From assembly GCA_000827325.1 (NCBI GenBank), contig KN832876.1:868001-932000 (forward strand): 64,000 nt of DNA. Reading direction: 5' to 3'. Origin of the DNA: Oidiodendron maius Zn (taxonomy: Eukaryota > Ascomycota > Leotiomycetes > Myxotrichaceae). The position numbers and the translations under genes are program-made. Below are positions 23,436 to 35,799 of this stretch, in pieces (the stretch's first letter is position 1; every line of letters begins with the position of its first letter). The notes beneath the pieces are model-generated. The model was given only the letters and a program-made list of their open reading frames with translations. It was not told the DNA's origin and ran no database searches.

Positions 23436-24908
23436 TCAACACGCCTGCTCAATGGTATCTTTCGATCTAGGATCACTGGCGTCCTTCATATACTCAGGGA
23501 CCTCTTCTCCAGCTTTCCAAAAATACTTTGCACCGGGATGGGAATCCGACAACCTATTCTTGCCCTGCTCACTAAAATAGTTTTCCCGCAGTGTCCCTCC
23601 TGGAACCGCATAGTCACTCCAGACCAGGCCTCTCCTCCGCAACTCAGGGAGTAGGTGCTCGATCAGGTCGTCAAATGTTTCGGGAATCGAGGCGTAACTT
23701 AAATTGAAACCGTCAACGTCCGCCACCTCGATCCATCTTTCCAACTCGTCTGCGACAGTTGTGGGACTGCCAATAATTTTGGCTCCATTACCACCAATGA
23801 TCAGATGCTCTGCAATTGTCTTCTTGTTCCACTTCCAACCCTGTGGAGAGGTAGATGCCCAGTGGTTGACCATGCTCCTCACAGCAGGTGGTGCTGAATC
23901 GAGGAAGCGAAAATCCTCATCATCTCCATACTTGCTCAAGTCATAACCCGACCAACCTCCAAACAAGGCAAGGGCGCCTTCGCGATCACCATACCTAGCC
24001 AACTCTTCAAACTTAGCTTGGGCTTTTTCATCCGTCTCAGCCACGATAACGAGCACTCCGGCTACGATCTTTACACTATGAGAGTTTCGCCCAAGCTCTT
24101 TAGCCTGTGCACGGATAGAGTCGACCGAAGGTCGCACCAGCTCAGCAGTGTGGCCATTCAAAAAGATCGCCTCGGCGTGTGTGGCTGCAAACTTTCTGCC
24201 TGCTGTAGATGTGCCTGCCTGGAAAAGAAACGGCGTTCTCTGTCGTGATGGCTCACAAATATGCGGCCCCGGAACTTGGAAATACTTCCCCTTGTGATTT
24301 ATCTGCCTCACAGCACTGGGATCTGCATATGTGCCTTGTGGAGCGTTAGAGACGGCATCATCCCTCCAAGATCCCTCCCACAACTTATACACCACATCCA
24401 GATACTCATGGGCGATACGATAGCGTTCGTCGTGCTCAATTTGGGTGTTAAGTCCAAAGTTTCGAGCTGCTGAGTCCAAATAGGAAGTCACAATGTTCCA
24501 AGCCACTCGACCGTTGCTGAGATGGTCAACTGTAGAGAATTTGCGCGCCAGAGCATATGGAAGCTCATATGTCGTAGAAGCTGTGATGCCGAATCCAATG
24601 TTCTCAGTTGCTGCCGCCATGGCAGGAACGCTATAAAGGGGATCGTTGATTGGAAACTGAGATGCCGCGGGTATTGTTGGCTCAAGATTTCCAGGGCCTT
24701 TGTACACATCATATCCACCAAGCACGTCGGCGAAGAATATTGCATGGAACTTGGCAGCTTCAAGCTTCTGCGCCAGAGAGATCCAATGCTTGATGTCGTT
24801 GTACTTGCGTCCTTTGTCACGCGGATACTTAAACAATCCAGGGTTCAAGTGGCCTGGCGATTGCATCACGAAGGCATTGAGAATCCATTGCTTCTTGGGT
24901 GTTGACAT
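23436..24908 (-). CDS. FMN-dependent monooxygenase (NtaA/SnaA/DszA family)
   Basis: This uninterrupted protein has 490 aa. It belongs to the bacterial-luciferase-like, two-component flavin monooxygenases that include nitrilotriacetate monooxygenase component A and dibenzothiophene-sulfone monooxygenase. These oxidise small N- or S-containing organics using FMNH2 and O2 supplied by a separate flavin reductase. Diagnostic stretches are LNAFVMQSPGHLNPGLFKYP at the start, AAKFHAIFFADVLG, EPTIPAASQFPINDPL, FSTVDHLSNGRVAWNIVTSY and PFLFQAGTSTAGRKFAATHAE. The start was set at MSTPKKQ, because the upstream open frame lacks family resemblance and the length fits the family. It is divergent from the BVMO gene across 621 bases, so the two may share control. 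The fungal substrate is unknown. Confidence 0.9.
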   Translation of the reverse strand: MSTPKKQWILNAFVMQSPGHLNPGLFKYPRDKGRKYNDIKHWISLAQKLEAAKFHAIFFADVLGGYDVYKGPGNLEPTIPAASQFPINDPLYSVPAMAAATENIGFGITASTTYELPYALARKFSTVDHLSNGRVAWNIVTSYLDSAARNFGLNTQIEHDERYRIAHEYLDVVYKLWEGSWRDDAVSNAPQGTYADPSAVRQINHKGKYFQVPGPHICEPSRQRTPFLFQAGTSTAGRKFAATHAEAIFLNGHTAELVRPSVDSIRAQAKELGRNSHSVKIVAGVLVIVAETDEKAQAKFEELARYGDREGALALFGGWSGYDLSKYGDDEDFRFLDSAPPAVRSMVNHWASTSPQGWKWNKKTIAEHLIIGGNGAKIIGSPTTVADELERWIEVADVDGFNLSYASIPETFDDLIEHLLPELRRRGLVWSDYAVPGGTLRENYFSEQGKNRLSDSHPGAKYFWKAGEEVPEYMKDASDPRSKDTIEQAC

Positions 24909-25529
24909 GTTGAAAGGGGATGAAGCTCGCGGGATGCTGCAGAGAATTTGACGAAATAGACCTCTGGAGACCTGAACAAAATTGAACAAAAATGGTAACA
25001 TGGGAGCTGCACAACCAGCTTCCCAATTTACCTTGAGGCATACCCACTCTTGAGTTACCCACCTTTGAAATGCCGAGACGCAAATACCATGATAGATGCA
25101 TTGGCTGAGCGATCGCGGAGGAGAACAAAAAGTCCTGATTGAGTGATGATGGCGTTCGCACCCCGCCAATTGACGAGCTCTCTCTGATGTTCCTCCACGT
25201 GACGGCTAAGAAACTCCTTAGATTTCATTGCCCATGATTTTGATGGGCCAAGTAATTGGATGTATGTTATTTTCGAGTCGACATCTACCATAGATATGAC
25301 GCCATTGCTATCGGGAATATTTCGCGGCAAAAAGTAGGTAGATACCACAAGTGAACGATAGGTAAGACCAGCTGCGTTGGAATTGGTGGTCAATTTTGTG
25401 CCCTGGCATTTTATTCTTACAACAAATCTTGGTTTCTGTTCAATATTCCTCGTCCTCTGCCCGGCGAAAGGAATTCATTTTTTCATCTATTCTGGATTTT
25501 GCTCTATTCCTTGACTTTTTGACCCTAAA
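24909..25529. promoter_or_regulatory. bidirectional promoter region
   Basis: 621 bases lie between the divergent start codons of the FMN monooxygenase and the BVMO. A minus-strand 112-codon frame (25055-25393) occupies much of it; its composition is protein-like but unrecognised, and it could be an upstream leader ORF or chance. Confidence 0.5.
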
Positions 25530-27449
25530 ATGGCACATTTGCTTGAGGTCAGCAGCGCAGTTACTGTGGAAGGCAGTCCTTCAGTGAATAAGATTGTTAC
25601 CTCGGTGGATGCACTACTAGTACCAGAGATTGCCAGCTCATCTACTTCCTCTTCGTCAAATGCATACTCTCAGTCTATCCCAAAGCTTACCCCAGCTCGA
25701 TGCGACAAATTTCAGCTAGAGGAACACCCAATCGACGAAGTTCGGGAGCTGCGAGTGAGATTGCTTTCTTCTCCCTATTTAAAAATCTGAGAACTAATAG
25801 CCATCGGCAAGGTCGCTGTGGTGGGAGCTGGTCTTTCGGGAATTACTGCTGGCGTTCTCCTTCCAGTTAAGGTTCCGGGTATAAAGTTAGTAATCTTTGA
25901 GAAGAACGCAGATGTTGGTGGAACTTGGCTTGAAAATGTTTATCCCGGCGTCCGTTGTGATATCCCGGCAAATGTCTATCAATCTACTTTCTCACCCAAC
26001 ACGCAATGGTCTGAGGAGTACGCGCAAGGGGCTGAAATCAGGGATTATTGGCAAACCGTGGCGAGAAAGTATAATGTCTACAAGCTTCTTCGATTACAGC
26101 ATAACATTACCGGTGCAGTTTGGAACCCTGCGAAAGCCAAGTGGGAGTTGACGGTGGAGAAACTAGAGTGTGGAGAATCATACAGAGAAGACTTTGATAT
26201 CCTGATCACAGCAATTGGGCGTTTCAACGCGTGGAAGCTGCCATCCTACCCTGGGATTGACAAATTTAAAGGCCACCTACGCCATTCCTCAAATTGGGAC
26301 CCAAGCTTTGACCCCACTGGAAAACGCGTAGCTGTCATCGGTAACGGGGCCAGCGGCTTACAAGTAGTCCCGAATCTCCAGAAGGTAGTAAAGCAGCTGG
26401 ACCACTATGCGCGGAGCAAAACATGGATTGCAGGATCCTTTGGAGGCGAGGGGGAAGGCAGAACTCTGGAGCCAAAATACTACTCAGAAGACTTGCTCAA
26501 ATCGTTCGAAGATCCGGGCACGTACTATAAGTTTCGCAAGGAGCTGGAAGGGAAATTTTACAGGCGATTTGGAACAATATTTAAAGGCTCACGGCAAAAC
26601 GACAGACTCCGAGAAGAGTTCAAAACTTTAATGGCCCAGCGTATCAGAAAGAAACCAGAACTACTGGATAGTCTTATCCCAGACTTTTCACCTAACTGCC
26701 GACGCCTCACACCTGGGCCGGGATATCTTGAAGCTCTGACAGAAGAAAATGTGACCTTTATCCAGACACCGATAAAGAATTTCACCACAGACGGTATTGT
26801 CACGACAGACGGCGTGGAAAGGAAAGTCGACGTAGTCATATGCTCAACTGGCGCGAACAGTGACATGCTCCCTCCCTTCCCCGTCACAGCCTATGGTTAT
26901 ACACTCCAGACCGCCTGGACACCAGATCCCATCACCTACCTGGGTGTCGCGCATCCATCCTTCCCAAATCTGTTGTTTATTCAGGGTCCTAATGCCACTG
27001 GTCACGCTGGTACCGTGCCAAATCAAGTAGAAACCCAGGTTACATATGTTGCCAGACTACTACGCAAGGTGTCTCAGCAGGGCATCCAAACATTTGCCCC
27101 ATCTCAGGCAGCAACTGATGATTTCGTAGCATACTCAGATGAATTCTTTTCACGAACGGTATTCTCAGAGAACTGCAGTAGTTGGGCGAACGGGGGCCGA
27201 CCAGGGGCTAGAATTCATGGCCACTGGCCCGGGAGCGCTACTCATTTGAATTTGGTACGGCGGGACCCGCGTTGGGAAGACTGGGAATGGACGTATAGGT
27301 CGCAAGGTGGAAATCGATTTGCGTGGTTTGGAAACGGTTGGACGCAAAAGGAGGCTAGTGGAGAGGGAGACCTGACGTCGTATCTCAAACGGCCGGAGGA
27401 AATAGACCTGCGGAGTTATCACGAGGAGTGGTTTGAAGGGTTAGAGTAA
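25530..27449 (+). CDS. Baeyer-Villiger-type flavin monooxygenase
   Basis: Two exons (25530-25754, 25812-27449) join across a 57-nt intron to 620 aa. It is a class B flavoprotein monooxygenase that inserts oxygen next to ketones, or oxidises heteroatoms, using FAD and NADPH. Visible features are the FAD Rossmann motif VAVVGAGLSG (about 76-85), ADVGGTW (about 108-114), the BVMO fingerprint FKGHLRHSSNWD (about 227-238, matching FxGxxxHxxxW) and the second Rossmann VAVIGNGASGLQ (about 249-260). The first 75 residues are Ser-rich and variable. The acceptor used is CGGCAAG, which restores the Rossmann strand; an alternative TAG acceptor 12 bases upstream is out of frame. It is divergent with the FMN monooxygenase and convergent with the permease. 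Confidence 0.9.
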
Positions 27450-27672
27450 GATTACCTCAGAAATTGGGTTGTAGGTTAAATCTGAGAAGTTCAGATGCAG
27501 CTTGCGGCGTGAAAATACCTAGGCGACACATGCAATCAAGACACATGTCACAACACTCAGCGAGGGCCTATACCCAAGAAGACAGAAGACACTGTCTTCT
27601 GTATCACAGAATCTATTTCTACGATAGCAGGTTAAAACCATAATCTTCTCCAACTTCATGCATCTGATCCAT

Positions 27673-29405
27673 CTAACCATCTGAGGTATCTAACTTTTTG
27701 CTGTCTTCCAACTCCGAATTAGGCGTTGGGTCAATAGTCACGACCTCACCCTCTTGCAATGCCGCAAGGTCAATCTTCGGGCCATGGAAATTCTTCTTTC
27801 CATCGATGAACCATTGGACTGTGGCGATGATAATGACAATAGCGAAGGCCACGATACAGTAGTTCATGCTTGATCCATCGACTGGAAGAGCTGGTGGGAA
27901 AATAAACAATACAGTCGTGACAATAACGTAAGCTATGCCGAGCTATTTCACTCCGTTAGCTTTCATACAAGTTGCGAGGCGACAGAAATGAGATAGGGAG
28001 GGCTGCATACAAGATTTGCGGCCCAGGCGAGAGGCTCCGGGAGTGCAAAATGGCGCTCTCCGAGCATCTTCCGTCCGCGGAGACAGTTTATCACAACAGG
28101 AATGGCATAAGAGACGCCGAGGGCGACGACGGAAGCAGAGAGGATAGCATTGAACGCGGCGTTGGAGCCCAGGAAGATGCAGCCGAATAGCACGTCGAGG
28201 ACGACGGTCAGTATAAGTGCATTGAGCGGTAATCCTAGTCCTCGGTGAACTTTGGCAAAGAATTTAGAAAATGGGAGGCCTCCGTCTCTGTGACTCAGTT
28301 AGGCCCCTGATAAAGTATCTTAAGCGTTGCAGGTACAAACCTAGCAAAAGCCCACGCCATTCGACTTGAAGTTGTCATGATGCTTGTGGTGGCAAAGAGC
28401 AGGCATATCAGTGGAAACCTAGATCTGTGAGTATTTGACTAGAGATTGAGGGGCTACAAACATCAATAAGCAAACAGAGCCAGCGCGGCTATTTGTGGCA
28501 TTGAAGAATATTTGCAGCAGCGGCCCAGAAGGGGACTGGATAACTTCGTCGACATTGCCTGCTACCAGAAGCAATACCGTGAGGAAAATAAAGCCCGTAA
28601 ACACGCCAATGCCAACGCAGGCGATCATGATCTTAGGAGCTTCCACCGACGCATTGGGGATCTCCTCCACCATATGAGCCACAGCGTCAAAGCCTGTCAA
28701 ACCCAGTCCAGCTTGCAGGAGACCCAAAAGCCAGGCAATTCCATCAGGCCATCCGGTCTCGTTGATAAATTCTCGAAAAACGAAGTCTCCGGAGGAGTAG
28801 TTCGGCGACGCGCACGCGAGGACGGTTATGGATATCACGACGAATCCAACAATAGACCAGACAAACGCCGTCTTAGTGATGATGGGTAGAGTCGCTGTCA
28901 TGAAGCCATTAATCAGGAACGCAATAAGATGATATGCAATGTATATGAGGAATTGGTGCCATGAGTGCGGTTCGTACGACGGATGCATTAGTGTGATTAT
29001 TCCCAAAATCAATTGACTTCCCAGGAGGCCGCCTGAAGCCACCAGGGCGATCCATCCAGCGACATTGATCCAACCAGTAATCCATGAGAGAATCGGGACC
29101 CATGACTTCCATGAAATGACCGCCACCCAGTGGTACTGACCGCCAGCCGTAGGATATGCGGAGAGGAATTCTGCCAGGGAAACCGCAAGAGCCATGTTGC
29201 AGACGCCTGCGGTAACGAGACCCCAGATGACTGAAGTCGGGCCACCACTGGGCAGCGCCAAATTGAGGGAAGCGGAGAGTGCAGTCCAAGAATTGAGAAT
29301 GGCGAACGCGAGGCCGAGCATCGAAAGCGGCGAGAAGTTGCGCTTCAGTTCGGCCGCGTGGCCCATGGCAGCGAGCTGCTCGTCATCACTGATTCCGGGC
29401 TTCAT
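27673..29405 (-). CDS. APC-family amino acid/GABA/choline-type permease
   Basis: Four exons (29405-28462, 28418-28341, 28287-28011, 27942-27673) with introns of 43, 53 and 68 nt give 522 aa. It is a plasma-membrane secondary transporter of the amino acid-polyamine-organocation superfamily, resembling fungal choline/GABA permeases. The N-terminal cytosolic part leads into RNFSPLSMLGLAFAILNSW and GGPTSVIWG. YPTAGGQYHWVA and a Gly-rich membrane helix (ASGGLLGSQ) follow, then GLTGFDAVAHMVEEIPNA in the middle and RMAWAFARDGGLPFSKFF rebuilt across two introns. About 12 membrane segments are visible. The cytosolic tail is acidic. Substrate specificity cannot be read from sequence. It could feed a nitrogenous substrate to the neighbouring monooxygenases, or be unrelated. 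Confidence 0.9.
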
Positions 29406-30495
29406 ATTGTCCCTCCGTGCAGAGAATTGGAACTTAAATTACAAGAAGAAAAAGATGAAAGGGAGGAGAGGGGGAAGAAGAGGGTGGGAAAGAGAGCTGG
29501 AGAGCAATCCCCGGATTTTGTGGGCTTGCTTCCATGCCGGGAATGGAGATCCCCTTCCAATTGCCACAGCACTAGCAGGGAATTAGAAGGGGTCGCCGCC
29601 TCACGCTCAGGGCGATAAGACTTGACTACTGGACCTATCCTCGTCAGGGCTGGGCATATTCCGATGAGAATTAAACCAGAATCCAAGGACCATTGTTCCC
29701 CACCATGTCAACACCTGGTTCTGCAGATTCTTGACCGCTCACGCCGGTGCGAAGCAGCAGTTACCCAAGCCAGCTGCGCCGTCAAGCGTGCCAGCAGACC
29801 ATGTCGCGTTCAAAAAGAGAACAAGTCTCGAAGGAAATGAGGAGGGATAGTCAGCGTCCACAGTGAGCCGCGCTCATAGTGTCCCGTCCGACTATCGACC
29901 GAGAACGAAAAGGCCCAAGCTTACAATTGATTATATAGGATCAAGCTGTCCCGTTAATCGCGCGTTAGCTATGGTACAGAAGTGCTGATGATGAGACTTT
30001 AGTCATTCGCCGACTTCCGCACTTGTTTTGTGGGACTGTCATGTCACCCGGAACGAACGCTTACCTCCTCTCGTAGCAGCCCCGATCTACGGTCAGAGGC
30101 AGTCCGGAAAGGGTATAAATGTCCTGTGCGGCGATCTTTTGGTCAGGATTCCAACTCTGTTAGAGCCGTGAGGGTAAAGCTCCGCCAAACCCCAGCACTC
30201 ACCGCATCCAGGACCCACCCTTCGGAGACGCCGTCATGTTAGTCAGGCCGAATATATTTCAATGCTTTGATTCGCCAGCAATTATATCGTTTTGAGTAAG
30301 GCGCCTATGTGGTCATAAAGGTGATGATCGGGACGTTCTGGGACGTTCTGGGAAGAATACGAAATATGCGGGATGCCGTGCATGTTGTCGGATGCCGAAC
30401 TGCGGTAGAAGGAAAGTCATGCCTAAATACCCAGGCCGCCATTTCTCATTACCCAAGAGTAATTGGAAATGGATTCCTCGCGAAACACATAATAG
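29406..30495. other. intergenic left of the retroelement
   Basis: This holds the promoter of the permease (minus) and a plus-strand TATAAAT at 30114-30120 followed by an ordinary-looking leader but no long frame before the retroelement. A small direct duplication of an 11-base unit (GGGACGTTCTG, twice near 30331-30352) is present. No gene is supported. Confidence 0.5.
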
Positions 30496-30500
30496 CAAGC
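30496..30500. repeat. target-site duplication, left copy (CAAGC)
   Basis: The five bases directly before the left LTR are identical to the five directly after the right LTR. A 5-bp duplication is the normal length for Ty1/copia integrases. Confidence 0.9.
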
Positions 30501-30784
30501 TGTTGCGTCGAGTGGGGCTTAGTGTAGGTGCACGTGATAGGCTCGTATTTTCAGGTAATGATACTCTATCTTTTATAAGGGTGGGTTCAACCACCACCTT
30601 TATACTTCATGACAGGACTAGAATTCCAAATATAGTCTCAAATAACTCAAATCAAGTGGTTTCAGCATCCTTAATATATACTCCTTTATATAGTCTATAA
30701 TATTAGTATTTAGAGTTTAAGTATTATTATTTGAGTTGGTTTACTTAGTACTGAAACTGGACTAGCTTCCAGGATACTGTAATA
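30501..30784 (-). repeat. left LTR (transcriptional 3' LTR), RIP-mutated
   Basis: 284 bp, starting TGTTGC and ending ...TGTAATA, where the other LTR has ...CGCAACA. By eye it differs from the right LTR at 20 positions, all transitions and no gaps; at 18 of these the left copy carries the T or A. Mutations concentrate in the half next to the element's interior. Confidence 0.95.
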
Positions 30785-30796
30785 TACCCCCTTAGT
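30785..30796 (-). other. polypurine tract next to the 3' LTR
   Basis: On the minus strand the sequence reads CTAAGGGGGTA immediately before the 3' LTR. This is a purine run of the kind that primes plus-strand DNA synthesis in LTR elements. Its position fixes the element's orientation. Confidence 0.7.
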
Positions 30797-31059
30797 TAAG
30801 GCTACTCTCTTCAATTAGGTGTCTTATATCGACTAATCCTAGCTGCCTAATAAAGGCCTAGTGTTTCTGGGCTATAAGAGCCTTTATAAAGCTATTAGAA
30901 GTTATCTTATTAGTCAATATCTACTTAATTTAAAGCCTCTTTTCAGCTACTTCTTGCTATATCTAGTACTAGTAAACGTTAATATGTTTAAGCTTAGTTA
31001 CTAGCTTAATTACTAGTATTAAAACAATTTGTATAGTCTATTAGTTATTATATAATAGT

Positions 31060-31235
31060 TTATATTTATCTAGTTAAAGCTTAATTTAAGTAAAGAACTA
31101 GTACTACTAGTATAACTAAGTTGAAGTATATAAGAGGGTTAGTAATTCAGCTTTAGTTAATAACCTAATAACTACCTTCTGCTTACTAGAGTACTAGTCA
31201 ATTAGTCTACTAAATAGTTTAAATAAGAACCCTTT
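31060..31235 (-). pseudogene. RNase H remnant of copia pol
   Basis: The minus-strand translation contains a stretch like SSKQKVV followed by TKAELLTLL, matching the WxSKQ...TEAE(Y/L)xAL signature of copia RNase H. It is interrupted by stops at former Gln and Trp codons. Confidence 0.7.
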
Positions 31236-31629
31236 AGTGCTTTTCTAGATATTAGTATTATTAGTATAGGCTATATCAGCTAAGTAGTATAGATCTAGAT
31301 TAACCTGATCACTACTTCCTTCTTGACTATATTTAATAGCTAGATATTATATATTATATAGGTATCTTATAATATACTATATTGCTTTAATATATTAAAG
31401 ACTTAGATTAGTTAAGAATTCAGCTAGTTTATTATTAGTCTAGGCTAAATTAGGCCTTGTATTAATTATAGTATAGCTGATTAAGCCTACTAGAGCCTAA
31501 TATAGATATATCTACTGATTTGTAGCTTAATCTAGATTAGCTAAAGCTATATTTATATCTATAGCTATTAGAGTATTGAATCTTAATCCTCTTATAAAGT
31601 TAAAAGAAGCTATAATCTTCTTAATATAT

Positions 31630-32000
31630 AAGTCCTAGTAAAGCTAGAGCTTAGTCTCTCTTTAAATCACTTATATCCCTAAAAACTACTTTAGATCTCT
31701 AAAGTCCTTGAACTTATATCAATTAAGTAGCTACTCTTTAAAGATAGTATAGTTAGCTTTATATTCTAGTAGATATAATATTACTATATTGTCTATATAA
31801 AAGAAGACAATTAGCTAGCTACTAGTAAAGAGATATAGCAATTTAGGTACTTGAGTTAAGCCTAGCTCTTTTAGGGTCTTACTAAACTTATTAAGCTATA
31901 TAAAGGGTGATCTATATAAGCTATAAAGAGCTTTTAAGAGCTACTAGACCTTTCTAGAGACTCTAAATCCTTCTAGTTAATATATATATATAGTCTTGTC
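31630..32000 (-). pseudogene. reverse transcriptase remnant of copia pol
   Basis: The minus strand reads LLKALYS-LYRSPF, then LIVFFYIDNIVILY. The catalytic box that is YVDD in active elements is YIDN here (31788-31799), with changes explained by C-to-T/G-to-A mutation. Several in-frame TAG/TAA codons stand where Gln or Trp is expected. The protein cannot be made. Confidence 0.85.
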
Positions 32001-33660
32001 TAGTAAACTATTAATAAATATATTTATAGTATCTAGCTATACTACTTTTAGGCCAAATTTGACTATTATAGCTATAAGACACTAGAAAATTTAGGCTATA
32101 AGTATTACTATATACTTATCCTGATTATTTAGAGGCTATAAATCACCTCTTATATAGATCTGAGCCTTATATCAGTCTAGAAAGCTATCCTTATTGAATT
32201 TGTATATAAATACCTACTTTAGAGGGAGTGGTTTGATTATCAGGTCTATAGTTTAGTAGTTGATTAAAGCCTAGATACCTTTTTTATCTAGATCCTCTAG
32301 CTGTTTCTAAGCTATTACTTTAAACTTAGCTATATATAGGTATCCCTAAACGTCTAACTAGCTTCTAGAGGGATCTAGGAGGTTGTCCTAATATAGCCTA
32401 GCTCTAGTAATTACAGGATAGTTAATAAAGAAGGCAGTATAATATAGAATAAGTGTTTCTGGCTCTTCTAGATAGGCTAGATAGGCCTATCACTATAGTT
32501 TTAGAGCTCTTTAACCTTCTATTATATTAGACTATACTAGGCCTTATAATATATTATAAGCTTTATAGGGCTTATAGCCTATATTAGTAGATTTAGTAAT
32601 ATCTTGACTTAGTATTATAGATATTAATACTAACAAATCAGGTATAGTATTAAATTATAGTGACTAGATAGCTTTATTAAGACTAGTATCAACTATAATT
32701 ATATCCTGATTAGCTAGTTTAGGTATAATCTCAGGTATTGGTTTAGATATAGGTTTAGGAGTCAGAAGTATTTCTATCCCCTGAATTTAAGTAGTCTTTT
32801 TAGGGCTATTTAACCTAATTGGAAGCTATATTTAAGTACTTGATTCAGCTATATTTAGGCTTATATTTTAAAGCAGTTATATATAGAAATCCTTAATTTC
32901 ATCCTTTAATTCAGGGCCTTTTAGAGTATATAATTTAATTATCTCTACTACTTTAGAGGCTAGTTCTAGGCTTAGATCCCTTGGATTATATCTACTAGCC
33001 TTATTAAAGGTTATATCTCTTAAGTATATTACCTGCTATAAGCTAGATACCTAGATTTAGAAGATATTAGTTAAGTTATAGCCTACTAAATATCCAATAT
33101 AAGCCCTAGAGATAAGCTTCTTAGTCTTTAGGATCTTATATTTAAGGGTATAAGCTTTATATCTATAGACCTATATATAGCTATAATAAGGCTTAGAGTC
33201 TTTGATCTACTTATAGGCCTAGAGTCTTTTAATAGAGGTCTTCTATTAAGCTTCCTATTATAGTAAATAGTTAGATATATAACCTGCTATATAGACTATT
33301 TCAGGCTAGAGGTAATCTAGGAGCTTTGAATCAATCTATATTAATCTAGCCCTTTCAAATATTATACCCTCTAATTGTTCTATAGCTCTATTCTAGTCTG
33401 GTATATAAGGTATAGTACGATTTTCAGTGATCCCTTTAGTAGCTAGCTAGCTGTTCTATTCCTGGCTAAGAGCCTTTTTACTATCTAGCTGAAATACTCT
33501 TACTTGATAGTCCTAGTAGATCTATATATAGACTATATAGTCTTTTATAATCCTTAAAATAGCCTTCTAGATCTTATTCAGGAGTATATAAATATAGTTT
33601 ATAGCTATAAGTCTATAGAGGAAGTGAAGAATCTACTTAATACTAGCTAAAGGGCTTTAT

Positions 33661-33820
33661 TTAATTAAATCTATAGCTATAACCTTAAAAAGAGCCTTTG
33701 GTTTAGGGTTAGGAACCCTACTAATTACCTTCTTAGCCTTAGATACTAAGCAGACCTTATATTTAGGTTGATTTATAACCTCTATATAATCGATTTGGAT
33801 ACTTTTAGTAGTATAAGGGA
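33661..33820 (-). pseudogene. integrase remnant of copia pol
   Basis: The minus strand encodes a KVCLVSKAKKVISR-type stretch followed about 20 residues later by IAIDLIK. This resembles the CxxC end of the integrase zinc finger and the first catalytic Asp region. It lies upstream of RT in transcription order, as in copia elements. Confidence 0.6.
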
Positions 33821-35799
33821 GTTGTTAGATAGTACCTAGCCCTATATAGACAAATTGCTAGTATAGGATATCTAGAGAGATAGCTAGTTAAGGCTTAAGA
33901 CTAGTTGATTTAGTGTATTTACCTATATATAGAGCTACTAGCTAGCTACTAGAAGACTAATATTTAATTATATAGTGATTATTAATATTATTGATTATAT
34001 ACTAGGTTTAGCCTTCTTTAGTTAGCTGGCTATTTACCTAATTCTAGTATATCTTACTTTTATTAGCTAGTTTTAAGGAGACTAGATTAGTAAGGAAGTT
34101 AGGGCTATAAGAGATATTATTAAGGGTAACCTTATAGTCCTCTATTAGATATCAAACTATAATATTAATATTACTGGTTTCTAGTATTTTAGTAGTACCT
34201 CTATTAGCTAATATATTATATAGGTTTAGAGTATAACTCTTAAAATGTAATTTATTATAATATATATAGATATTTATAGCTGAATCTAGAAGGAAGCTAT
34301 TATATAGTAGCTAATCAGAGCCCTCTTTAGCTAAGAAGGATTAAGCTAAATATATATAGAATATATCCTTTAGGTCTAGTATTAAATATATAGCCTTTAA
34401 ATCTAGCTTTGAATATATATAGAATATAACTTTTAAGGCTAGCTTTAGAGCCTTCTTTTCAGCTGTATTTGTATCTGTATTTATATCTATATTAGCTATA
34501 TTTAGCTAATTTGATTATATTAGCTAATCTATAAACCAGTAAGGTATAGCCTTATATATAGTATCTCTTAGCTGTTTAGTTATCTTTAGTATATTCTAGA
34601 TAAGCTGTTTGATCCTTTAGCTAGGTATCTAGCTAGCTAGGCTCTTACTAGAGTTTAGAGTCTAGTAGTCCTTATAGAGGTAGTTCTTCCTATATATATA
34701 GGGGGTCCTACTTGTATTATAAGCTTTTAATTGGTTGTTTTAAGCCTTTTCTAGCTCTTGATTAGCTGGATTCTTTGAATCCTAGCTATCTAGCTAGCCT
34801 AGTTCACTAAACACTAAGAAGGCTATATACTTTATATATATAGCTCTAGGGTTTAGGGACTTCTAGTAGTCTCGGAATACCTGGATTAGCTGATATAGCT
34901 TAATATTATAGCTCCCTTCTATTAGTCTAATATTCTAGATCAAGAAGAAGGTTAGATATTTGCTCTAGATAGTCTTAATAAAGTTGAATAAAGGCCTACT
35001 ACCTTAGGTCTCTAGTAAATCAATCTTTTAATACTTTCTTACAACTATATCCTACTTTAGAAGCTAGAGCTTAACTAGAGTTATATAATCAAATGTCTTT
35101 AGAGCTTAATACTCTCTAATCAACTATTATTCTCTAATCTTTATACTTGGCTAGAACCTCCTTTTAAGGCTTATTAGGATATTATATATTATAAAGTAGT
35201 TTATAGTATATATAAGATAATCCTTTAATATCAATTACTGAATCTAGAACCTTATATCCTTAATAAAAGTCTTTTTAGCTATATATTTCTTTTCTTTATA
35301 TTGATATTAGCTTATAAGGAAGCTATATAACTGAAATTCAGAGATTGTAAGGTCCTTCTATATAATCTATAGCTCTGTTTAAGCTGTTTTAATCGATTTA
35401 GGGGTTACCCTTTAATATATATCCTTGAGTTTTGGTTCAACTAGAGGCTCTAGCTTTATAAGCTTAGAGTCCTTAACTTTAGAGTTAATATACTCCCAAA
35501 TATCACTCTTTTTAGCCACTGTTTTGACTGTTTCAATCTATTTAAACCAGTTATCTTTACCCTCTAGTATAAGGGTAACCTTAATATTAGTCGATATATT
35601 ATATTAAATGGTTGTATTATGATATTTGAATATATTTAGTGTTTTTGAGAGATTTCGATAATCACATAACCGGCACGCTTCACTTCAACGTTTTTAGGAG
35701 GCTTGCAGTGGTGGTATCCAACACCTTATAGCTACAGCTTTCGATTTGATGTATCATAGCGTAGTAAATTAGGTGTGAAGGTACTTTTTGCGTTAATCC

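Noticed and set aside
30392-30700. Plus-strand 102-codon frame, and its twin at 35813-36010
   Set aside because: Both lie in the LTRs and are copies of the same non-coding repeat; the element is read on the minus strand.
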